DNA of 64,000 nt from Ascidia mentula (lineage: Eukaryota; Chordata; Ascidiacea; Phlebobranchia; Ascidiidae), in assembly GCA_947561715.1 (NCBI GenBank), contig OX387199.1, positions 67,001 through 131,000 on the forward strand, given 5' to 3'. A model generated the notes under the pieces. That model did not search any database, was not told the DNA's origin, and was given only the letters and a program-made list of their open reading frames with translations. How positions within the stretch are numbered: the first letter of the stretch is position 1; each line of letters starts with the position of its first letter. This document shows positions 52,001 to 62,906 of this stretch, piece by piece. A program made the translations under genes and the position numbers.

Positions 52001-54903
52001 TCACCCAGACCACAAACTGCTCATAGTGAGGTTGAACTCCGTCCGAATGACTCCATGTTCAATTTATTTTTAAATTATCACATGTTCGACAAGTCATGGC
52101 GGCTCCAAAATCATGTTTTGAACTGGCAACAGACATTGTGTTGTAGTTTAGACGTAACAATTTAGATCATAATATTGCATAAAACGTTGGGAAATAAAAA
52201 TAAAATTGTTTTTCAAGTGGTCGTTGGTTTAAAATATCGGCAATGTACATTTTTTGCAATCTTAAATATAATTAACATAATTTAGTCTTATGCTGTTACA
52301 GCAACACAAAAACCTGCGGTTTGGAAATATTTGCGAGTTTGTTGGTGGCCAAAAGCAAGCGATCAATCTCGATTTACCCGCAAAACCATTTCGTTAATGA
52401 GGCAGGAAGCAACCCTGGACGTTTTGCAGTGCTTAGGCATGCAGGTCGTCATGCACCGTTACGCACTAGAAAGTCAGTCACGCTTCATTAAATTGACGTT
52501 TGGTAGAAACCGACTTGTGATGTGGTTGCTAGGTAAGTTAATCTCGGGGTTAATCTCAGGTGTGTGGAAAACCAACTCGTTTGCAAATCACGCAGTGAGA
52601 ATTCGAACAACAATGTTGAACTTAACTGCAGTTCAGTAAAACCCTCAGCCCACTGTAAATCAACCTTCAATTGCATCTATGGACGCTACAATAAACTCCA
52701 CAAAATATCGCGATAAGCATCACGGGAAAATTATCTCGCGGATTTTTTGACAAATTTGCCCCGAGGTCTAAACGTAAATTAATACGGAGGATAATTGAAC
52801 GATCAACAAACAAATTTGTCTTTCGCTAACGGCGTAGAAACAAAACATAAGTGTTTCATTGGTTGTGTCATGTTAATCCGTTGGTACGCAGCCGTGGATT
52901 TGAGTATAAACGTGAGTTACCGTTATTGGTGCACAGAACCGCCGTTTCCAGGAGGTTCTGGTAATCCGGATTATCTTGCGCAGCATCTGAAACCTTCAGC
53001 AAAACTCCTATCACCGCCAAGCCGTCGGTCTGGTTCTTAATTTGGTCGAGACTTGTGTATGGATCCTTAATATGGACGATGTGAAGCTGCCAAAAACAAA
53101 AACGAATTTTTAAAACTTGATCGACACCAAACGAACAAAAGCAACTAAATCCACAAAATTCGAAGCAATCACGCAACCGTGAATTGTGGTTGAAGAAGCA
53201 CGCCAGCACTCTGACAATGTCCTTGGGATAATTACATGTTACAAATTTAAACTTGGACAAGAAACAGACGAAATACCAACCAACATTTCGCAAAGGTTAA
53301 TTTAAACGGTGTTGTCGTGGTGTTCATATTGCGCAAGGCGTAACTTATAACTGCTTCAAATTCTGATATGGTTTATATTTCAGAATTGCAAATTTACTTC
53401 GGAAAATCTTTAAATCTCTTAATTTAAAGTCTCTTAAATTAATTGTTGCAAAGTTGTCAACAGTGTCCTGAATATTTTTGTTAATTTCATGTTTGAATGA
53501 ACAATTCATTCAGTGCTTCTGTGGAATTAATAACGTTTCACTTCAAAGTAATTTCCAGTAGTTTGAAACATGACAAAGGTTCCCTAATATCTTCACCCAG
53601 GAGCCACAAGAACTTATTTGTTCAAGTGCTGAATGACTTATGTGATCGGTTTCTCCACGCTTTGGATTTAGAAAGCAAACAAATAAGTTTACCAGGCCGT
53701 ATGTCTTGATGCTGTCAGAACGGACGTGTCAATGTGTGGTTAGCAAACCAAACAAACCCTGATACGAGCGATCCCAAACAGAACAACTATAAGCTGTTTG
53801 GACAAAAGCCCAACAACAAAATAAACTCTAATTATATTAGCAGTAAATCAGTGCAATGTTTTGTCATCAAAAAAGTATTCATTTTTTTAGTTAATTATTA
53901 AACATATTTCCACTGTTTGACCAACATGTCCTTGTTACATAGAAACAACCTTGCCTGAGTCCCCAGCAGAAAGTAAAGGTCAATCTATCATTGGAACAAA
54001 TAGCTTACATGCTGAATGATGATAATAATGCTATGTAATACACAACATGCTTATTTGCATGTTATCATTATACATCATTACCAGAATAGATGGTAAATCT
54101 GGTGTTTTTCATCTTAATGTTAAAAACCATTAGTGGAAAAGTAACATTGGAAGAAAACACAACAAGTTCTGACCTCTGCGTCATAAAACTCCCCGTTAAT
54201 TGCATGCTCAGACCCCCCATCAATGCTAGAATTTTTTGCTCTCCAGTGAAAATGAAGTTGCAAAGCAGTGTACGTCGCCTCAAATCCATTTCCACTCAGT
54301 TTAAACACCTTGTTTTGGGGAAAATTTAATTGAACTGGAAATGAAATAAATTGAACAGGCAAGTTTCAATAAATTTCAATTTTAAGTGTTACCAGTGTGG
54401 CCATTGTTGATGAAATTCCCTCCGTTCAAAGATTGATTATAACCTTGATATTCTATGAAGTGCAAATTTTCATTGGGAATGACTATTCCGGTGTCAATAT
54501 TAATTGGAGATTGAGAAGAACTGCCACATGCTGGTGCTATGGAGTCCCAATCATGAGGCCCTGATTGTTAATAAATAGTGAGTTTAGTCATAATACAATA
54601 TTTTACATATTTTATTTCACAGTGCTGTTGCAGGAGATGTACAAAAAACTTATATGAAAAAAATTAAAAAAGATTGTCCACATGTTAGACCAACCATTTG
54701 CTCCTTTGTACTCCCATTTACTTGCTTCAATAACTAAAAACAAACAAATTTGTATGATAGCAATTGTAGCACTAATTTTAAACAAGGAAAACTTTAAAAA
54801 CTTGTGTAAAGTTAATTTTAATTACCAAGGATAAAATATTTATAAAAAACTCACATTTGCATGCAACAAGTAAACAGCAAAGTAACAGATGTATTCGCAA
54901 CAT
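49067..54903 (-). CDS. Two-domain (tandem) transmembrane alpha-carbonic anhydrase
   Basis: Alpha-carbonic anhydrases hydrate CO2 to bicarbonate. Seventeen exons: 54855-54903, 54695-54733, 54393-54560, 54174-54334, 52940-53086, 51589-51831, 51474-51531, 51311-51415, 51205-51255, 50940-51101, 50677-50840, 50325-50499, 50064-50221, 49867-49960, 49719-49811, 49253-49384 and 49067-49095. They give 675 residues. A signal peptide (1-15) is followed by domain 1 (about 20-320) and domain 2 (about 330-620). Each has its zinc histidines (113/115/141 and 418/420/451), the proton-shuttle NNGH histidine (84, 393), GSEH and the GSLTTPPC threonine (246 in domain 1). Each also has the SSQSPI cysteine partner of TPPC, typical of extracellular isoforms. 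Domain 1 ends [11 protein letters not shown] and runs on through a 55-nt phase-1 intron into domain 2. One transmembrane helix (about 633-653) and a KRSDKK cytoplasmic tail close it, as in CA9/12/14. The donor of exon 5 is the least certain join. Confidence 0.87.
51256..51310 (-). other. 55-nt intron joining the two carbonic anhydrase domains
   Basis: The donor GTAAGT and the acceptor TTGTGTTGCAG are both strong, and both flanking exons are in phase 1. There is no stop codon, start codon or signal peptide between the domains when it is spliced. If retained, the frame runs through a Cys-rich tail and stops in the next exon, giving a soluble single-domain enzyme. Confidence 0.8.
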
Positions 54904-55881
54904 TTTCAATTACAGTCTCTACCAAAACACCAACCTGCCCCTGCCTCAGTGAAAAGTAAAACCACGTAAAATATCTTTAACACGCTATTTTTCTGCACCA
55001 CAACTTCCCGCCGTGCAAACGCGTTTCTATGGTAATTACTGCAACGCAACAATGCATCCGCGGGTTTATTATTGTTAACGTTCGAATCGATTGATGAAAA
55101 CGTGGCGGCGACCATTCATTTGAATCAGCACACGCGCTTCGGCAGCAACAAGTTCTAAGTAAACAAGTTAGTTACACAAGGCGGCAACATTTGAACGCGT
55201 TTCTTTCCAGCAACCTCAAAGCTTCTTTTTTCTATTACGGAAGAAACCTTTTTCTGGAACTCGAAATTCTTTTGGGTTGAAGCAATTGTTTTGGGGTTTT
55301 GCGAAAATTTGATGCACAGCGAACTCCTGTGCAGTTACCACAAGGTTAAAACTAAACGACTTCCTCAATCAATCGTGCATTTGCAAACCGTCATTTGCAT
55401 TTATACACTAACATCTTATTAATCAGGTGCCAGTCTGTGGTGGAAACAAAACCACTTCCCACGTTTTAAACCAGAAAAATGTTTGTTGCTAATTTAGTTG
55501 AATTCCGACATTTTCAAAAACCCGAACGTTATTTCCTCACAGAAGATGACGTAAACGTTGGACACCCGATTTATTGCACAACCAAGGTTATATTTGTCAC
55601 AAGGTCAAGTAAAAAGTGCACATTTCAATCTAAAACCTTAACTGTGCATCAGACAACTGATGACGTTTCAGGTAAATTTTGAACAAGAACGCACGGGGAA
55701 TTCTCTTGCACGACCGAGCGGCAAAACCGAACGTCAACAATTACCACAAGGGGGCGCACACAAGTATATTTGCCATTTTCGTCGTTAACTTGCTACACGT
55801 CATCAAGCACCAATGTAACTAAGGCACGCACACGTCATCGATGTTACGTCACAGTTCTTTGTCACTAGATGGCGCCAAGCA
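54904..55881. other. Intergenic region between VPS54 and the carbonic anhydrase gene
   Basis: About 980 bases separate two genes on the same strand. They hold the VPS54 3' UTR (a minus-strand AATAAA lies near 55569) and the promoter region of the carbonic anhydrase gene. A 67-codon open frame at 55479-55682 (+) has no family resemblance. Confidence 0.5.
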
Positions 55882-58800
55882 TCAGCTCCAGACAGTGGAT
55901 AATTTTAAATCCACTTTTTCCATCCCTTTCAGGTTCTGCAAGATAATGTAAGTACTTCATAACCAATCCCTAGACCCATACTTGGATAGTAAACCAATAA
56001 ATAAAACCATTCATTCGAAAAATTTCAACGCAAATACTGATGAACTTCTGACCTTTAGATTGTTCTCGAAAAAGTTAAGGTCAGAGGTCACCAGACCATG
56101 TTGTGGCCCACCATCATTCCGGACATTGAATCGAATCAAACTTTTTCTAAGTTGAACTTTAAATTCGTTATTTAACTTCACGATTATCCGTCGTATCTGT
56201 TCCTGTTGAAGATAAATCGAAACTGTTTTAAAAATTACAAAAGCTGTCTGTCCATGAGATGTTGCTACAAATGTTTTAATATTTACAGCAGAAGATCAAA
56301 ATAGATCACCTGAGGCAGTAGAGAGCTGACTGTGTCATGGAATTTATTTAATTGCTTACAAATCGCCCGGAAAGTCGATGAAGGAACCGGGGCTTTCACC
56401 TCCCATTTGGAAAGTTGTCGTTCGAAAACACCAGAAACAATTGAAACAAATTTGTTCTCAATTTCCTGGACGTGATCCTGACAATGCAAAAAGGTTTTTG
56501 AGGAAACTTGCTGGAAGAAATACAGATGTGTTTTCAGATCAGATTGTTACAAGGTAATGGAGTGTGCGAAGATGTCTCGTGGTTGACAGCAATAATTTTA
56601 CGACCGGTTGTTGCGATAACGTGGCGACTCTGTTAAATCGGAGTCGCGCAAAACTTTGTGATTGATCGCATTGTTACATCACAATACTCGTGATATTTTG
56701 AAGCGAAGAATAATTTCCCGCTATAAATTTAAATTCCACCAGTCGTCAGGAGTCTTGGTACCTGGTAGTCTTTCGTGATGTGGTCAAAATGTCTTAGAAC
56801 AGATTTATGTTTCGGAGGGGAATTCCCTTCAGCATTCGTTTGTAAACTGATTTGTTTCATGATTTTCGCCTCGAAATGGGAGCGGATGGATGGAATACAG
56901 TGAAGAATCAACTAAAACATAGAAATCAACATTCAAGATACAAACACATGTATTCCTCCAGCTTCCCGACACGAGTCCAACAACCAGCTATCTTGTTTAA
57001 AGACGAAATAACACCTGCAAACATCTTGACGCCAGAGCCAGATTTTTTGTTGTTATTGTTTTCAACCCAACCAGTTGTAAAGCCCCCGCACCAAGTACAA
57101 GTTGACAGGTACGGGAATTAAACAAGGTCAAAAGGTCACGTAGTCTGTGTACAAGGTCAGATGTTGAGTTGGGAAGGTCATCTGAACATCTTCGAATGCA
57201 CAAAAAGAAACAATGTAATAAACAAAAATATCAAAAACATGAATCATTTTTCACTCATTTTAGAGTTTGTATTTTTTTTGACAAATATAAGAAACATTTT
57301 ATGCAATTACTTGCAATACTCTGTAGCCATTTTAAGAAGGATTAAAACGGTTCCAACCACGATGTATCGCTCGCCATCCAGAAGAAGAAACTCACAACTT
57401 CTGAAAGAACAACATCAATTGTTCACTTTCGTTACAATAACTTCACAAATATTAACCTGTTTTCATAATTTTCGAAGCTGCTTTTTTCATTAATAACCTT
57501 ATTGATTCTGCCATCAACCAAATCTTGCACAAGATGTGACAATTCAAGCGGAACCTCTGCCTAAAAGAACATGAATCAAAAAAATTAGAACACGAGAACA
57601 AAGACCTCGCTTACTTGTTTCCAAACTTCATTGTCAAGAATAAGCGAAAGTTTATTTCTTCGTTCTTCATGAAATCTTGAAACAAATCGTGAAGCTTGCG
57701 TTCTGAGGGCTCCCTTTAGTGACCCATTAAGTGATAAGTGCTGGTCCTCAAGGTGGCGCTCTGCACACATGTATGACATAATTTCAAACAAATGTTCTAT
57801 TTAATCTCACAAGGTTACAATTTATTATCTTAAACATTTTTTAATTGTGGAAGTCGGAAAGCTTTTAAAGAGTGAATCTTGCCTGTGGTGCTTCCCCCAC
57901 TCTGTCGTCGAACAATTAATTCCGATTCTGTTGTAAAATGTTTGACAGATTTTGCGAGTTGCAAAAAGTCTCCAGAACTAAGTTTGTCAAGAGAGCTGTC
58001 CTTTCCTTTCGCTATCAACACTTTAACACATCTATGGAATAAGTGAACAATTTACACTGTTCAACGTCACCAAACCTTCAGAAAACTTTCCACCCACCGA
58101 TCTTGCTGGAAGTCGCAAGTCCAACATAACAAATCCCTTAACATCCGAGTAAAGTTATCCTGTTCTTCCTGCGTCATCACTTCTCCGATGTACGAGGATG
58201 TCACATCAGACTCGGTCTGAAATAAGTTTGACCATGAAATAAAATGCTGGAGTTACAAAGGATGTTTTTCAACGGAAACAAGGAAAATTCCCCTAAAATA
58301 AAAACTTCACCTGCAAGTCAACATTTTCATGGTCAGCTGACTGCTTACTATCGGACACATATCCATTATTAACTTTATCCACCACTGGAGGGCTCACAGG
58401 AGGCAGATATGAATCAGCAGCCGTAGTTATTAATTCATCTTCATAACTGGCAAGTCCATACATTTCATCTTCTTCCACATCCTCTGCGAACGGGTTTGAT
58501 TGGTCGAAGTTTCCGTTACACGAAACACTTGGAAGTCGAATTTTCGCCTGGACTTTTATTGGGGAATCAACCAAAAATGGGTTAAGTTCGTCACTTTCAT
58601 CCTCTGAGTTGACAAACGGATTCATTTGTTCAGATTCCGAGTATGAGTCATCGTTTGTTCCATTGTCACGGATTTCCTTCTTAATATCACCTCTCTTCTT
58701 CCGATGGGAGACAATAATTTCCCCATAAGCTGAACTGTCACTTGCAACACCTCCGATAACTTCAAGGAAGGATTTAACTCGCCTGGAAACAAATTGAGGG

Positions 58801-60906
58801 TTAGCTTTTAGCAAAACATCCACTATATTAAATTAGTTTAAATGACAATAAAAGAAGTTAAACATTTTGTACAAGGTCATGTGACCACCTCAACAAGATC
58901 AACATCTGCTCAAATATTTTGTTGAGGAGTTTGATCCAATCAGTGAAGATTAACTTCCTCATCCTGGATGCAAGAGTAACTTCCTTTCCATCTTGGGGGA
59001 CATCCCCATCATCACATCTATGAGGAAGGTACTTAACTGCTCCCCCAACAGCTTCTTTGATCAAATACTTCACAGAACTTTCAATCTCACACCTGCAGTG
59101 TTAAATGTGTAGTTTCCATGGAATATGTTAAAGTTCCAATGATGAAACAATAGAAAAAATTTTAACAGAGTAACATTTGTGTTGAAGCCTGATGAAACTC
59201 ACCTAAAGCCGTCAAGAAAGTCAAATCGACCCTGTCGTAATAATCCAAGTGTGACGGCAGTAATTCGATATGGGTCAACGCACATGTGACCTTCAGCAAC
59301 TGGACGTTGAATTTCATTCACAAAACATTCTGATATTTCCTGTTGCATCATGTGACCAATCACACGCTCCATTTCACTCAGCTGACTACTCAAATGCCTA
59401 AAACATAGAAATGCTATTATGACATCACAATTTTAAAACTTGGCTAAACTGCAAGTATAATAAATGAACCTAAAGCAGAGCAACCCTGCAAGCTCCTGGT
59501 GTAAAACTTCTTGTGTTGTTCTGATGAGGTCGAGAGATCCAGCGAACTCATTTGTTGAAAGCAGAAGCTGGATGGTTGGTTGTGTTTGATGAACCGTGAC
59601 CATCATGTGTAATCGTTCGAGAAGTTTTGTTGCATTATGATGCGATTGTTGCAAGTTCACAACCTTTGAAAAACAATTTAAATTTAGTTGAAACTTATTT
59701 GAAAGTTGTGTAACAAACTTTTCCACCTGGAGGGAATTCTTGACGATGTTTTGATCAACTTTCTTCACCTTTTGTAGAAGTGACTGGACACAAGTCTGAG
59801 TCGAACTTAAATATTCCTTGAATAAAAACAAAATGTTGAAAACTCCCAACAATGTTGACAAAATTCTCATAAATGTTTTTCTAACATGGAGTTTTTCATG
59901 GGAGGACATTGCTTTGAAAAAAGCTTCAGATCTTAGGGATATTTGTCGAACTATCGCCATCTCAACCATATCCAGGTAATGACTTAACTTCTCCTGTAGC
60001 AGTTTCGATGAGGAAACTTCTCTTTGAAGTAAGCGTCTGCCACTCTGAGACATTCTGGTCACAAAATGTGTTTGGATCATTAAGTTAGATAGCCAGTGTC
60101 ACACAAAAATGTTATTAATGTAAAATATTAACGTTAGTCGAGCGTACCGATCATCAGCTGGTCTGTCATTTTCATTCAAGTTTAAAACGGCTGTAAATGT
60201 TTGTGGTGTTTCCATTGCAAAATCTGAACGCAGAAATATCCTGGGTATTGCATCCAGGGCGGCTCTAGTTTTTAGGATGGCATCTCTCTCGTTTTGTGCA
60301 ATGACCGCAGATTTTATAACAGATTTGTTCCTAAAAAACAAAAACATTTGTTCTAAATCTTCAGATTATATTTTTATATTTTGTCACAAATCCAGACATA
60401 GTTTTGGTTGCCTTAAGGAACTTCACTTGTCAGACATCAATTTTACTACAAGTCGACTTAATGCTACATAAAAATATAAACAAACAACTCAAAACCTGTT
60501 GGGGTCGTAGGGGTCAGATATGTTGTTTGTTTTCTCAGTTGATTTATTGAGGGACTGACTGTCGTGTCGCAATACACGGTCACTTGTATTATCCAAATAT
60601 TCCTGAAAATGTCCTTTCACAACATTTGGAACCCATTTTGAACGTCTGATTATTGCACCTAAATACACGTATTTATTAGCAAACAAGATTACAAAAGATC
60701 GACCAAAACTTTTTAAATATTGCTGAAATGTGTTCATGAGAATAATAACCTGGTGGTAATTCCCTGAAGGTCTCCCCCCATGTTTTAGTGAAAAGATCAT
60801 AATCTCTTCTCGTCTTCCGCGGGTCGTTCAGCAAGGCAGCCAGGTTAACTTTAGCATCATGAACTCCCCAAACATTCTCCCTGTCATTTTCCTTCAGTTC
60901 CATCAT
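55882..60906 (-). CDS. VPS54: VPS54, GARP tethering-complex subunit
   Basis: VPS54 is the subunit specific to the GARP complex, which tethers endosome-derived vesicles at the trans-Golgi network. Nineteen exons: 60750-60906, 60496-60658, 60148-60330, 59886-60054, 59727-59816, 59470-59663, 59203-59397, 58889-59092, 58311-58782, 58098-58216, 57883-58031, 57615-57760, 57457-57560, 57311-57400, 57015-57189, 56762-56911, 56310-56477, 56053-56202 and 55882-55935. They give 1,043 residues (human about 977). Conserved blocks include KVNLAALLNDPR, SSKLLQEKLSHYLD, VHQTQPT, RFHEERRNKLSL, LVLGAGALQLVGLKTITTKN, RHFDHITKDY, EVKAPVPS and NDGGPQHGLVTSD. A central acidic insert holds three NPF motifs (506-508, 519-521, 548-550). 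The intron after 57883 appears to start with GC. The first of two adjacent ATG codons is used as start. Confidence 0.94.
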
Positions 60907-61160
60907 AAGGTTGTTTCATCTCAATATTTAATCAAGTTGGTATCATAATAGGCCTACTTTACATATTTACTGAAAAAACAAAACTTCAGAAATTAGAAAT
61001 ACAAATTTATGGTTTGCACAAACCAATGATTGTAAGATGTTGTTTTTTGTAACGTGAAACTGAAACACTTACGGAAAATTTAGCTAATCAGTACAAGAAA
61101 AAAAGATAAACTCATATCTGTGCAAATCAATTTGATTGTTGCCGACCAAATAGTTTAAAA

Positions 61161-62055
61161 TTAATTTTTAGTTTTAGTTTCAATCCCGGTTAAAAGCGAG
61201 AAATGTTTGATTAAATTTGTGACATCGCTTTCACGTAGATTTGTTTTTTTTGCAAGTGTTTGTGAGTTCCAGTCTTCAGGTGAAATTCGATGATTGTGCA
61301 AAATGTTTATGACAGCTGGTAACGAAACAAGTCCTCGAGGAACGCCTGAACTTTGTGGAATTTCGAAATATCTTTGCTTCGGTAATGTTTTCCTTGTAAG
61401 GTCACTTCGCTGGTGACTGTGCTGCTTTAAATCCATACCTTTGACCCCTGATACAAAATGGCAGCAAATGGTTTGACAGTAAATTTAATTTAACCTTGGA
61501 TTGTACCTTCAGGGTCATTTGAGATAATTTTAACTTGATCCATATTAGAAGTTAAAGTTGTATTTTTCTGTTTAAGAAATTCCAGTTCTTTTTTGGCAAG
61601 CTGAATTTCCTCTGAAATAAACAATAATGAAATACTGAACTTTAAACATCAACAACAAAAACTTTAAACATCAACAACAAAAACTTTAAACATCAACAAC
61701 AAAAACTTTAAACATCAACAACAAAAACTTTAAACATCAACACTGAAATAGAACCTTGAACTGAAATAGGATTTTTAGCTGAATTGTCAATTGGCTGCTC
61801 AAGCTATTAGTTTGTGGTGCAATTGTACAATTTGCCCAATAACTTAAGTTTTTTTATATTTCCACAGGACATACCATTGGTAAATTCGTGCTTAGGCACA
61901 TTCATTGGTGCCCGTTTAGGAATTTCTTTCTCTTTATCAATGACCTTTTGTGCTCTTTCAGGTGCCATGTAATCTTGAAACTCCTTTTTTACTCTGTTTC
62001 TCAACGAAGAACCGACCAGCCTCCCAGATTTAAGCAGGCCGTCAAAAAAACCCAT
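61161..62055 (-). CDS. NDUFAF4: NDUFAF4, mitochondrial complex I assembly factor
   Basis: NDUFAF4 assists early assembly of respiratory complex I in mitochondria. Exons are 61875-62055, 61507-61611 and 61161-61447, giving 190 residues (human 175). The N-terminus is MGFFDGLLKSGRLVGSS followed by a basic NRVKKEF segment and APERAQKV, matching the myristoylation-type MGxx start and early basic part of the family. The best match is C-terminal: PRGLVSLPAVINILHNHRIS-x-EDW, then a stretch ending NLIKHFSLL, like human SIVEALTLLNNHKLFPETW...LLKYF. The middle exon is a charged coiled coil. Its stop lies only 254 bases upstream of the VPS54 ATG on the same strand. Confidence 0.85.
61640..61743. repeat. 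22-bp tandem repeat (about 4.7 copies) in NDUFAF4 intron 1
   Basis: The unit CTTTAAACATCAACAACAAA plus AA is repeated perfectly from 61640, ending in a partial copy. It lies between exons 1 and 2 of NDUFAF4. Confidence 0.95.
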
Positions 62056-62906
62056 CGCGCGTGTAATTTTTTAATTGCAAACTTCATCAAAAATACGAAA
62101 TGTCAGCAAATAAAATTCACAATTCGCACATATTACACCTGAATGTTACGTAGTCATCATCCACTTTCGGAGGTAGTGGTATATCTCCTCCAGCCAATAA
62201 GAAAAAAAAGCATATTTCATTTTTTTAAACAAAAATAACAAGTTTCCAATATATTTATGATAGTCATATTTGCATGTGCACTATTTTCAAAATTATGAAC
62301 AAATGTATTCGCATGCAATCAAATGTCAAAAACTGATGCGTGCTCAAGTAAATTTCTGTTAAAAATGTATTCGGCAGCAAGATTCATCTGATTTCACTAA
62401 AACATCAATGAAATATGGCAAAGTAATTTTTTTATTTGGATAATTGGGCGCAGTCACCTTGTACCGTAAGTACTAGAATTTGTCCTAAATTCTATCCAAA
62501 AATATAAGTGGTCATTCCAATAGCACACCCGTAGTCTGATTGTAATCTGTACAGTAAAATTTTATTTCACAAAATACAGGCACATGCGCGCCTTCACGTG
62601 GCGCTGACGATAAATAGGACAAAAAAATCCGAAAACAAACATAAAAATACGAAAAGGAAAATTTAAAGCACTCAGTAAAAAGCAAGTTATGTACAAAAAG
62701 GGCGGGAACTTGTTACTGTGGAAACCCAGGTTCGATGGCTGATTGGCTGAAATGGCTCATTATTATGTATTGCATCACATCGGCCTGCAACGGCTTTTAT
62801 GGCTTTACCGAGTAAGTGCAAATCAACAAAACATATTTAAGTTGACGATAGTGACCTCGAGCGGACGACCGACAGTGTTTGTGTATCCGCTATACGGCGC
62901 ACCAGC
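62056..62906. other. Intergenic region upstream of NDUFAF4
   Basis: This is AT-rich sequence with the 3' UTR of the next gene on the right and the NDUFAF4 upstream region on the left. I recognise no gene. Confidence 0.5.
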
